From assembly GCA_039707655.1 (NCBI GenBank), contig CM077663.1:436187830-436251829 (forward strand): DNA of 64,000 nucleotides, written 5' to 3'. The first letter of the stretch is position 1, and every line of letters starts with the position of its first letter. The notes below the pieces were generated by a model that did not search any database, had not been told where the DNA came from, and saw only the letters and a program-made list of their open reading frames with translations. The stretch is from Elymus sibiricus. Its lineage: Eukaryota > Streptophyta > Magnoliopsida > Poales > Poaceae. The position numbers and the translations under genes are program-made. Below are positions 45,839-55,143 of the stretch, piece after piece.

Positions 45839-45851
45839 CTCATGATGCCAC
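45839..45851 (-). other. Primer-binding-site-like sequence of Copia element 1
   Basis: On the minus strand the 5' LTR end CAACA is followed by gtggcatcatgagctagg. This resembles the initiator Met-tRNA site but has diverged (tggcatcatgagc against the standard tggtatcagagc at 1572). Confidence 0.6.
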
Positions 45852-47626
45852 TGTTGCGGAACGTTGCATGGGAAACAAAAAAAATTCCTACGCACATACA
45901 AGACTAATCCATGGTGATGACCATCTACGTTAGGAGAGATCAAATTCACGTACCCTTGTAGATTGCTAAGCGGGAAGCGTTAAGAAACGCGGTTGATGTA
46001 GTCGAACGTCTTCGCGATCCAAATCGCAAGCCGTCCCGCGATCCAATCAAGATCTAGTGTCGAACGGACGGCACCTCCGCGTTCAGCACACGTACAGCTC
46101 GATGACGATCTCCGCCTTCTTGATACAGCAAGAGGGGGTGGAGAGGTAGATGAGTTCTCCGGCAGCACGACGGCGTGGTGGCGGTGGTGGTGAACTAATC
46201 CGGCAGGGCTTCGCCGAGCTCTACCGAACTAATCTAGACGAAGAAGACGAACTATGGAGGAGAGGGCAGCACGTGGCTTTTTACGTGGTGGCTGCCCTAA
46301 AAACCTCCACTATATATAGGAGGAAGGGGTAGGTGGGCTTGCCTTGGCCCCTCCTCCAAGGAGGAGAGGTTCGGCCGAAGTAGAGGGAGAGTCCACCTCC
46401 CACAAGGGAGGTGGACACCCTTGGGAGGACTCCTCCTCCACCTCCTCTCTCAAGTTTGGCGCATGGGACTCTTGGGGCTGGCTGCCCAAGCCCACCAGGG
46501 GCTGGTGCGCCACCTCCTAGGCCCATGTGCCCCCCCGGGGTGGGTGGGCCCTTCCCGGTGGACCGCCGGAACCCTTTCGGCACTCCCGGTACAATACCGG
46601 AAATCCCCGAAACTATTCCGGAACCCGAATACCACTTTCCTATATATAAATCTTTACCTCCGGACCATTCCGGAGCTCCTCGTGACGTCCGGGATATCAT
46701 CCGGGACTCCGAACAACCTTCGGTCACCAACACATATAACTCAATAATACCGAAACATCACCGAACCTTAAGTGTGCAGACCTTGCGGGTTCGAGAACTA
46801 TGTAGACATGACCGAGACACTCTCCGGTCAATAACCAATAGCGGGACCTGGATGCCCATATTGGTTCCTACATATTCTACGAAGATCTTTATCGGTTGAA
46901 TCTCTATGTCAAGGATTCAGTTAATCCCGTATGTTGTTCCCTTTGTCCATCGGTATGTTACTTGCCCGAGATTCGATCGTCTGTATCTCCATACCTATTT
47001 CAATCTCGTTACCAGCAAGTCTCTTTACTCATTCCGTAATACAAGATCCCGTGACCAACTCTTTAGTCACATTGCATGCAAGCTTGTTGTGATGTTGTAT
47101 TACCGAGTGGGCCCAGAGATACCTCTCCGTCATACGGAGTGACAAATCCCAGTCTCGATCCACGTCAACCCAACAAACACCCTCGGAGATACCTGTAGAG
47201 CACATTTATAGTCACCCACTTACGTTGCGACGTTTGATACACACAAGGTACTCCTCCGGTGTCAGTGAGTTACATGATCTCATGGTCATAGGAACATATA
47301 CTTGACATGCAGAAAACAGTAGCAATAAACTGACACGATCAGATGCTACGTTCATAGTTTGGGTCTTGTGCATCACATCATTCTCCTAATGATGTGATCC
47401 CGTTATCAAATGACAACTATTGTCTATGGCCAGGAAACCTTGACCATCTTTGATCAACGAGCTTGTCCATTAGAGCCTTACTAGGGACAGTGTGTTGTCT
47501 ATGTATCCACATATATATTTGATTTTCCAATCAATACAATTCTAGCATGGATAATAAACGATTATCATGAACAAGGAAATATAATAATAACTATTTTATT
47601 ATTGCCTCTAGGGCATATTTCCAACA
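45852..47626 (-). repeat. Right (5') LTR of Copia element 1
   Basis: It has the same termini as the left LTR (tgttgcgg ... ccaaca) and is slightly longer because it keeps a 26-bp stretch deleted from the left one. It is read on the minus strand, so it would hold the promoter. Confidence 0.93.
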
Positions 47627-47631
47627 CATAC

Positions 47632-48040
47632 ATAAGTTTGATCGGCTGTCTTCATTAATTTGTCTGTTCAAGTAACTAACTCGTGGTGATTTTGATAATA
47701 TAACGTAATGGACTGATCATAGGCACGATGTCTATGTGCTGTCAGATCGATTTTTACTGTATGCGTGTTGTAGCTTCTAATATCAACCGTCCACGCCAAT
47801 CCAATGGATCCCCTTACTTCCACTCAAATTTCTTATTAAATCACAAAACACCACACTACTGGAATCTGCAGGTGAATCGGCACGCCCGCACCGTCGTATG
47901 TCCATAGCTTGCGAACCTGCAAACAAGGCGCCGCGCGGCTACCGAAACAGGACACCGTTACCAAACCTGCAGCATTTGTCAATGGTAGGTAATTCATGCA
48001 TGGACTAATTAGATTTTTTTTATAACTGAACATTTTATTT
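47632..48040. other. Low-copy-looking DNA, no gene recognised
   Basis: This follows the right flank of Copia element 1. A moderately GC-rich block (47870-47975) stands out, but its minus-strand ORF (47836-48033) has no recognisable features. Confidence 0.4.
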
Positions 48041-48042
48041 TT

Positions 48043-48335
48043 TTAAGTAATAGACGGTATTTACCATGTAAAAAAGTTTTTGTAATACTACTTACCACAT
48101 TTTATAAAATTGTCACAATTTACCAGATTTAAAAATATTGTCACAACTTACCAAATTTAACATAATTTCCCCATTTTTAAATCTAGTCAATCGTGTCACA
48201 ATTTTTTTTAAATAGGTAAATTTTGCCACAGTTATGCCAAAATATGATAAGTTGTGACAAAATTTCTCAAATCTAGTAAGTAGTGTATCAAAAGGTTTTT
48301 TATATGGTAAATAATATCATTTACTCTATTGTTTC
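48043..48335. mobile_element. Hairpin MITE 1
   Basis: The left arm 'tagacggtatttaccatgta' with 'actacttaccacattttata' is mirrored in reverse complement by 'tatggtaaataatatcattt' and 'ctagtaagtagtgtatcaaa' on the right. The two arms of about 130 bp face each other around 48190, with no coding capacity. Superfamily not determined; exact ends uncertain by about 10 bp. Confidence 0.6.
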
Positions 48336-48454
48336 TACCCTTAATGTCAAGAAGCACACTATACCACACCATTTATTACAAGAAAGGTACTAATTAAAGT
48401 GCAAATAGTATAACTAAAAGACCGTGTGGAAGAAAACAATTCAAACAGAAACAC

Positions 48455-48715
48455 TCACTCTGGTTATTTTTACATGTCACATTAGCTTTGCCTTAAGTCA
48501 AATTTTGTAAAGTTTGACCAAAAATTAGTCAAATTATATGTATGTGTTAGTATACAAAAGTTGTCTCAATAAATTCCCAATTTAATCTTATATAATATGA
48601 CATCAATTTTGTATACTAATAAATACATATAATTTGACTAATTTTTGGTCAAATTTCATAAAATTTGACTTAAGACAAACCTAATGTGGCATGCAAAAAT
48701 AACTGGAGGGTGTAT
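48455..48715. mobile_element. Hairpin MITE 2
   Basis: This is a long inverted repeat. Left 'ctggttatttttacatgtca' and 'ttaagtcaaattttgtaaag' pair with right 'aatttcataaaatttgactt' and 'tgtggcatgcaaaaataact'. Each arm is about 110 bp, with a short loop near 48585. The termini read ctcactctggtt and ctggagggtg. It is a typical foldback MITE. The family was not identified. Confidence 0.75.
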
Positions 48716-49385
48716 ATCAATAACCCTAATGAAAGGTTGCCATATATTAATTCTCTCTGTCCCAAGAATACAAATAAATCTAGGATTGTCCAAAATCAAA
48801 CTATTTTGAGTAGTTGGAGTAGTTGGAGAGGAACTACTTGACAAAATAATCCGTCCACTACAGACTAACAACCAAAAACATGTGCTTTGATGGTAGTTGT
48901 AGTGAATACCATATAGCTCCCAAAGGTACAACCATTTTTTCTTGTCAAACAAATGGGTCATGACTAAGAACAACACAAGAACGGGGCTAGTCTCATGTCG
49001 TTCTCTTGGAGGGGGCTGGATATGCATATATATTTTACTAAATATTTACCTTAATTTGCTCTAAATCTCTACGGATATGAGTAGTTTTTATGGGGCTGGA
49101 CTGGGCTTGCAGGCCAGGCAGCCCCAGGCATGGATCCACCCCTGATTATAATATAACGAAATCACCGAACATTTTGTAGTAGCCCTGCATATAGTACAAA
49201 TTTCATGGCTAGTGGTAAACCATTCAAACAATTACCAAGCATGTTTATAACATGTTTTTGGAAGTGTTAGGTTGCAAGCTAATTGTGATGCACAAATATA
49301 GTTGGGTTTAATAGTTGGTCAAGCATGATTCTTAAACAGGTCACATATGAGGAAGACCCGTGAATGTATGAAAGAAAAGAAAATG
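48716..49385. other. Low-copy-looking DNA, no gene recognised
   Basis: AT-rich and free of a credible ORF. A sequence 'gcccaggcatggatccac'-like near 49110-49130 resembles ends of common grass MITEs, but I could not define an element. Confidence 0.35.
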
Positions 49386-49389
49386 TGTA

Positions 49390-50175
49390 ACTTCCGCCAA
49401 AAGTGCAAGTTTGGTCCTCCAACTAAAATGTGTAGTAGCATTGGTCCTAGGTAGGGTTTGGTTGTGGTCAAATCCAGTTTTAAACCTATGTGAAACTGTT
49501 TTAAGCCCGTAACAGACACTTAATTGCTTGTTCTGCCTTGTAATCACCTGTGAGGCTGGAATGAGATAGTTAGTTAATGATTCAACTATTAAAAACCCTT
49601 GCCCGAACACTTAAATCAAAATGTGAAGCGGTAAACGCCCACATGTTTTCAACATGATTTAGGGTTGTGGAGGAACATGCCAGGTGAAATGAGCAGGAGA
49701 GAGACCATAATTATGTCTTATCTTTCATATCTAAATAGCTTGCTCCCACTAACATATTTCTGTCAACATGCAAGCATGCCACCTCATCATTCAACTTGCA
49801 TAGGAAACATATGAACATTGCATTCCGCATGTTTGCATGCGTGTAAAATTCCATTCTATTATGCTATTTACATGTAATTCTTATATACTTTCACAAACTA
49901 TTATTTCAAATGATGTTTCATATAACCAAAACCTTATTGTAATATTGCAAAATATTCCCGCAACAACGTGCGCGACATCATCTAATACAGCCTTGATCTT
50001 GCCTCCCGGTCATTTTACATGTAATAAACAAGCTCTTAAGTGAATGGTTACCGGGCTAAATTATTGATTATGTGTCCATTACTGGCTTAATGTAGCTCCA
50101 TGTCAACTTAAAGCCAGATTTGACCATGGTCGAACGCTGTCAGGGACCAAACTTGCAAAGTTTGTAAAGTGAAGG
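49390..50175. mobile_element. Possible foldback element with imperfect inverted ends
   Basis: The left end 'agtgcaagtttggtcctcca' with 'gtagcattggtcc' is mirrored by 'gggaccaaacttgcaaagtt' and 'ggaccaatattgctac' on the right (50135-50180). Both sides also share 'tggtcaaatc(c/t)'. The interior has no transposase. This could be a small non-autonomous DNA element; no target duplication was found. Confidence 0.4.
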
Positions 50176-50189
50176 ACCAATATTGCTAC

Positions 50190-50640
50190 ATATATATTTA
50201 ATAAACAACTTTATTACTACATTGTCTATAAGAACAGGTACAATTTCGCACAGAGGTTCCTCAAACCAATCCTTAGTTGGAGAAAATCTAGCTAACCTAG
50301 CAAGTTCACGAGCCACCTTCTTTGCTTCTCTATTATAGTGTTCAAAACTAGCAAGAGGAAAATCACAGGCAAAAGAATAGCAATAATAAAAAATCATTGC
50401 TGCCTCTCTCACAGATCCTCCTCCAGTATTCATGGTATCGATGACCTGCAAATTATAATTAACCACCAGGCGGTTGCATCCCTCCTTTGCGCCAGAGATA
50501 AGCCAAATCTTAGTGCGAAAGCTTCAGCCTTTAGGGAAGCCGCATACCAATCAATGTTCCAATTCCCACCAACAATAATACAGTTCCCTTTAGCATCTCT
50601 GCGCCCCTAAGCAGGTCTTGATCAAAAGATGCATGAAAGT
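50190..50640 (-). pseudogene. LINE-type RNase H-like (RVT_3) domain remnant
   Basis: On the minus strand from about 50620 the frame reads AKGNCIIVGGNWNIDWYAAS, then LKAEAFALRFGLSLAQRRDA. A frameshift leads to LQVIDTMNTGG and FACDFPLASFEHYNREAKKV, then ARELARLARFSPTKDWFEEP. This is the C-terminal RNase H-like domain of plant LINEs and related reverse-transcriptase-like proteins: acidic residue in the first strand, 'AEA.ALR.GL' helix, 'REAN.VAHELA' helix. Only this end is present, as expected for 5'-truncated LINE copies. The frameshift makes it non-functional. Confidence 0.65.
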
Positions 50641-50774
50641 TAAGTTTTAGGAAACCCAAAGGAGGCCTAATCCATCCTCCTCTTTTAAGAGTTGCCTTGG
50701 GGGAAGAGGCAATGACAAAATTTATTGTAATGGCATGAATCCCCGTAATATTGTTACATATGTTAATTGGAAGA

Positions 50775-50910
50775 CACTACCACAAAAAATTTCACACCTG
50801 ATAGACGCAAATGGTACATATGTCATGATCACTCGGCCTGCTCACATATAAGTTGGGTCATATGTGACGGGCAGGCTTGGACCGCCCGTCACATCAGTCC
50901 ATGACCATAC
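50775..50910 (+). mobile_element. CACTA left-end fragment
   Basis: It starts cactaccacaaaaaatttca at 50775 and carries opposed motifs 'catatgtgacgggc' and 'gcccgtcacat' (50859-50895). It is cut by an LTR at 50911. The same motif 'gccgtcacatgtat' at 51641 may be its continuation beyond that LTR fragment. Confidence 0.55.
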
Positions 50911-51635
50911 TGATACGTCTCCGTCGTATCTATAATTTTTGATTGTTCCATGCCAATATATTATACAAATTCCATTAATTTTTGGCAACATTTTATATGA
51001 TTTATTGAACTAACATATTGATCCAGTGCCAAGTGACAGTTCCTGTTTGTTGCATGTTTTTTATTTCACAGAATATCCATATCAAACGAAGTCCAAACGC
51101 GATAAAATTTGACGGAGAATTATATTGGAATATATGTGATTTTTGGGAGGCAGAATCAACGCAAACGGAGGCACACAGCCTCCACTAGACGCCAGGGCGC
51201 GCCTGGGCCCCTGGCGCGTGGTCGTGTCTAGTGGGCACCCCTTAAGTCGGTTGGGGCTCTACTTCGGACGCAAGGAAGCTTATATCCGGAAAAAAATCAT
51301 GTTAAAATTTCAGCGCAATCGGAGTTACGGACCTCCGGATATTTAAGAAACGGTGAAGGGCCAGAAAACAGGAACGCGAAACAGAAGAGAACAGAGAGGG
51401 AGATCCAATCTCGGAGGGGCTGCCGCCCCTCCGCCGCCATGGAGGGCATGGACCAGAGGGGGAACTCTCCTCCCATCTAGGGGGGAGGCCAAGAAAGAAG
51501 AAGAAGGAGGGGGGCTCTCTCCCCCTCTCTCCCGGTGGCGCCGGAGTGCCGCCGGGGCAAGGAGCTTGACGGGTCGGATCGGGCCGTCCGGGCCGGGCTG
51601 CCCATGGCCATGTATAGCCCTGTCTATGGGCCCAT
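50911..51635 (+). mobile_element. LTR fragment, family beginning tgatacgtctcc
   Basis: It begins tgatacgtctccgtcgtatc, continues with features of a plant LTR leader (GC-rich, 'gggcgcgcc'-like block at 51195) and is lost before the terminal cttgtgggt(c/t)atca. It is inserted in the CACTA fragment that starts at 50775. No coding sequence; ORFs at 51343-51784 follow the GC-rich leader. Confidence 0.65.
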
Positions 51636-51639
51636 CAAA

Positions 51640-52105
51640 CAGGGCCGTCACATGTATTAATTTTCCCGCAAGAAAAAGAAATACTAGAATCCATTTTCAA
51701 GCAATAAGAATAATAATAAAAAATATAAAATTTATTTTTGAACAAAAAATAAATGAAACATGGACATTCAATTCATTCATATGACACCATGCATCGATAG
51801 TATATGTACATCGATCCATTTATAGTGAAATGAAATAAATTACAAGTAGTGTTAGTTAGTTCTATGGCATACATTTTTGTCTTTATGTTAATGAAATATC
51901 TTGTTTTATTGAGTTATATAAAAAATTGACGGTTTTATTGAGTTATATTAGTTTAAAAAAGTAGGAAATTCAACAGGATCCAACCAATAAACTTCAAAGA
52001 CCGGTTTCCGTCTGCCGCCAATAGGAACCAGGGTGGGAACGAGAAACTCAACCCTGATCTTGGTCCTCGCGTGGCTTTGCCGCCATCACAAACATGGCCC
52101 ATGGT
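51640..52105. other. Upstream region of the RSH1-like gene
   Basis: AT-rich in the first 300 bp, then more GC-balanced from 51980. No repeat was recognised apart from a possible CACTA tail at 51641. This is where promoter elements of the RSH1-like gene should lie. Confidence 0.4.
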
Positions 52106-52110
52106 ACTGC

Positions 52111-52119
52111 CTATAAATA
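52111..52119 (+). promoter_or_regulatory. TATA box of the RSH1-like gene
   Basis: ctataaata lies 75 bp before the start codon at 52186, a normal distance for a plant gene with a short leader. Confidence 0.75.
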
Positions 52120-52185
52120 CCAAGCCGCGCTGATCACTTGGACAGCCAACGAGCAATTCTGCTTGCAATATTTAGCAGAGGAGAT

Positions 52186-53242
52186 ATGGCCATGAGGACA
52201 ATTTCATTGTGCCTAATCCTCGGCTTACTAGCCGCTGCAGCACCTGCCAGTGCAACCAGCTTTGATTTCTATTACCTCATCCTAATGGTACGATACAGCA
52301 TGCATATGCTTATTTCCTGCATATGGATTAGTTACATTATTATTTAGTATTTACTACTTGGTACTGTATATTATCTTGCTTAATATATAGGACTATACAT
52401 AATACATGGCACCAGAGCCATATATATATATATATATATACATCAGTTTTACAAAGACACACCCAACCTTGAGCATTGTACTGAAGAACCATTTCTCGCA
52501 GTGGCCTGGAGCATACTGCACGGACAGCGATTACGGATGCTGCGTGCCCAAGTACGGCTACCCGGCGGAGGATTTCTTCGTGCAGAGCTTCATGACCTTC
52601 GACTTGTCGCTGAACAAAGCCATCGTGAGATGCAATAGCGACAAACCTTTCGACGTTAACAAGGTCAGCAACATGAACACATCATTCAACGTCTTCTCTT
52701 CTCGGTTATGCATATGCACGCAGCAGTGCAGTAATCTTATAATTAACCATGCATGCATGCATGAGCAGCTGGAGCCAATCGAGAACAACTTGAACCACTA
52801 CTGGAGCAACATCCATTGCCCGCGCAACGACGGGACGGGCACCTGGAAGAACGAGTGGCGCAGCTACGGCGTCTGCTCGGGCCTCAAGGAGGTGGACTAC
52901 TTCAGGGCCGCCCTCAACCTCCGCAAGAACGCCGACGTCCTCGGCGCTCTCGCCGAGTATGGCATCAACCCGGACTACAGGCTGTACAGCACGGAGCACA
53001 TCAAGTGGGCAGTGAACCAGAAGCTGGGAGTGACGCCGGGGGTGCAGTGCAGGGACGGGCCGTTCGGCAAGAAGCAGCTCTACCAGATCTACCTCTGCGT
53101 CGACAAGGACGGCGAGACCTTCATCGACTGCCCCAAGCTGCCCAAGCTGCAGTGCCCCGAGGAGGCCCTCTTCCACCCCTTCCACACCTGGATGCTCAAC
53201 GCCACATCGCCCGCCAAGATCACGCTGCCCACCGAGGCCTAA
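52186..53242 (+). CDS. RSH1: RSH1-like protein: RNase T2 (S-like) homologue without catalytic histidines
   Basis: Exons are 52186-52287, 52502-52663 and 52769-53242; all introns are GT-AG and lie in phase 0, giving 245 residues. Residues 1-23 form a signal peptide (hydrophobic core LCLILGLLAAAAPASA), so the protein is probably secreted or vacuolar. FDFYYLILMWPGAYC (26-40) is the RNase T2 N-terminal strand. Conserved cysteines include C40, C47, C48, C78, C105 and C124. In active enzymes the first site is FxIHGLWP; here the region reads FVQSFMTFDL, with Gln 62 at the His position. The second site is HEWxKHGTC; here it is NEWRSYGVC (116-124), with both His replaced and only Glu 117 kept. It should therefore lack RNase activity. 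Barley RSH1, a leaf protein that also lacks these His, is the closest type I know. Role unknown; storage or an RNA-binding/defence role are guesses. A 3' fragment of a second copy lies at 18814. Confidence 0.9.
52425..52441. repeat. Short (AT)n in RSH1 intron 1
   Basis: A run of about eight AT dinucleotides within the first intron (52288-52501). Confidence 0.9.
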
Positions 53243-53332
53243 GAGCCACCCGCTCGGCCGGCGCCTCAACTAAGACTACCTACTAATGTGTCCTGGACTC
53301 TGGACCATTATACTGTGCTGGTTGCTCCGGTG

Positions 53333-53338
53333 AATAAA
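53333..53338 (+). terminator. Poly(A) signal of the RSH1-like gene
   Basis: aataaa at 53333, with a second overlapping copy nearby (aataaaataaa), about 90 bp after the TAA stop codon. The same signal is present downstream of the pseudogene (19008-19035). Confidence 0.75.
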
Positions 53339-53410
53339 TAAAATAAAAGTGTATCCATGGTTGGGACGTGCGACTTCCCACAAAAACTTGACCGTCAAAT
53401 CACTTCTGTG

Positions 53411-53462
53411 CTACTCCTTCGGTACCTCCCCAACTATAATTATTCAGGTACAGAGGGAGTAG
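53411..53462. mobile_element. Very short Stowaway-like MITE in the RSH1 3' flank
   Basis: The ends ctactccttcggtacct and aggtacagagggagtag are inverted repeats of 17 bp with three mismatches, flanked by TA-type ends. Its interior is only about 18 bp. It is absent from the orthologous position in the pseudogene (19093) and from the third copy of this flank (about 54975). Confidence 0.65.
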
Positions 53463-53689
53463 TAGATACTATTTCTTCCCTATGTGCATGTGTACCTATA
53501 ATATATGTGTAAAAAATAATACGTGAAGTATATGAATAAACAGTTCTATTATGTCTGGTGTTTAAGAATTTTTTTATCTCGATTTGTCTGAATTTTCGTT
53601 CATGGCTGCTTCTGTTGTTAATATTTATTTATGGGTTTCAAATTTAGTTTCCCGTAAGTTTTGTGTGCACGACTACATACACACGCGTC

Positions 53690-54220
53690 GACGGCCACTC
53701 CGGCCCCGACGGATACCACTAGGTGCCGGCGCCCACCCCGCTCTCCCCTCCCATGGTGTCACAGGTTTCCCTCCCCGCCTACTCTTCTTCGTTGGGTTCC
53801 ACCAGGCCGCCCCACCCCGCCCTCTGGTCCATCGTCGTGCCATCAATGGTCGGCCCTGCGTTCGGCCCCATCGTCCAGGGGGACGGGCCGACCGTCGGTG
53901 GGATGCTGCAGCCGCCATCTACGTCGGTGCCATGACAGACTGCTGGGGGTGCGCAGGCGGCACGGAAGTCAGGACGGTGCGCTTCCCCCCTCCATCGCCG
54001 CCTCCTAGGCGGAGGCCCAACGTCCTCCCACCTCGCGCTCGCCGGCCTCCCGCATCCTGGCGGCGCTCATCGGATGCTGCTAGAACTATGGAGACGAGCG
54101 GCACATCTCGGTGGACTGCAAGAATGAGACGCTTTGCGTGCGTTACGGTGGTTAGGGGCACACATCGCAGGGCTGCTTGCGTCGCCGCAGCCGCTCTCCG
54201 AAGGAGCAGCATGGGCGGAC
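53690..54220 (+). pseudogene. Retroelement-type zinc-knuckle fragment, copy 1
   Basis: The plus strand reads NYGDERHISVDCKNETLCVR and then YGG*GHTSQGC, a CCHC zinc knuckle in which one Cys is Tyr and a stop interrupts the loop. The GC-rich upstream part (53700-54060) encodes a proline-rich region in several frames. It is a fragment of a gag-like or zinc-knuckle gene, broken by a stop and cysteine loss. Confidence 0.6.
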
Positions 54221-54920
54221 TGATGACCCAAAAGTATAGGGGATAAATCGTAGTGTTTTCGATAACTAAGAGTGTCGAACCCAACGAGGAGCAGATGGAA
54301 ATGATAAGCAGTTTCAGCAATGTATTCTCTGCAAGTGTTGAAGGAACGATGATAGATAGTTTTGTAGCATGAGAATTCATAACAAGTGAGAAGTAACAAT
54401 AGTAACAAGTGTGTAGCAATATAGCCCAATCCTTTTTGTAGCAAAGGACGGACCTGAAAGTACTCTTATAAGAGGCAAGCGCTCCCGAGGACACATGGTA
54501 ATTTCCCTTTAGTTATGTTCATCATGTTGAGTTGATTCGCGTTCGTTACTTTGATAATTTGATATGTGGGTGGACCGGTGCTAAGGTGTTGTTCGTACTA
54601 GAACAAGCAACCCACTTATGATTACCCCCTCTCGCAAGCATCCGCAACTATGAAAGAAGAATTAAGATAAATCTAATCATAGCATCAAACGTGTGGATCC
54701 AAATGAGCCCCTTATGGAATAACGCATAAACTAGGGTTTAAGCTTCTATCACTCTAGCAATCCATCATCTACTTATTACTCCACAATGTCTTCCCTTAGG
54801 CCCAAAACATGGTGAAGTGTCGTGTAGTAGACATTCACATGAAACCGTTAAGAAAAGCAACAACATACAAATCATCAAAATATCGAACGAATACCAACTT
54901 CACATGATTACATATAACAA
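54221..54920 (-). mobile_element. Truncated LTR (family 1), copy in block 1
   Basis: It starts tgatgacccaaaagtatagg, the reverse complement of the end of the solo LTR at 1896-3412, and matches it up to the break at 54920. The rest of the LTR is missing. Confidence 0.85.
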
Positions 54921-55143
54921 GTGTATCCATGGTTGGGATCTGCGACTTCCCACAAGAACATGACCGTCAAATCACTTCCCTATGTGCATGTGTACCTATA
55001 AGATATGTGTAAAAAATAATAAGAGAAGTATATGAATAAACAGTTCTATTATGTCTGGTGTTTAATAAAAAAAATTATCTCGGCTTCTGCTGTTGATATT
55101 TATTTACGGGTTTCAAATTTAGTTTCCCGTAAGTTTTGTGTGC

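Larger units (their letters stand above)
38792..47626 (-). mobile_element. Copia element 1 (Angela/BARE/WIS-like), complete but dead
   Basis: LTRs start TGTTGCGG and end CCAACA: left 38792-40539 (1748 bp) and right 45852-47626 (1775 bp). The element is read on the minus strand, so the right LTR is the 5' LTR. The 5-bp flanks are cttac (38787-38791) and catac (47627-47631), a target duplication with one mismatch. Inside lie a PBS-like site, gag, protease, integrase, reverse transcriptase, RNase H and a polypurine tract, in Copia order. Stops and frameshifts in gag, before the zinc knuckle and in reverse transcriptase kill it. The LTRs differ by scattered substitutions and a 26-bp deletion in the left LTR (near 40209), so the insertion is not recent. 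Confidence 0.93.
53349..54920 (+). repeat. Duplicated block, copy 1 (RSH1 flank + zinc-knuckle remnant + LTR)
   Basis: It starts inside the RSH1 3' flank at gtatccatggttggga, continues through the zinc-knuckle remnant (about 53690-54220) and ends inside a reversed LTR. At 54921 the same RSH1 flank sequence starts again, so this is a direct duplication. The junction shares a few bases (aagtgtatcc against aacaag). Confidence 0.85.

Noticed and set aside
53673..53918. Several overlapping GC-rich ORFs around the zinc-knuckle fragment
   Set aside because: Frames on both strands arise from high GC content; only the CCHC-containing frame has family support.
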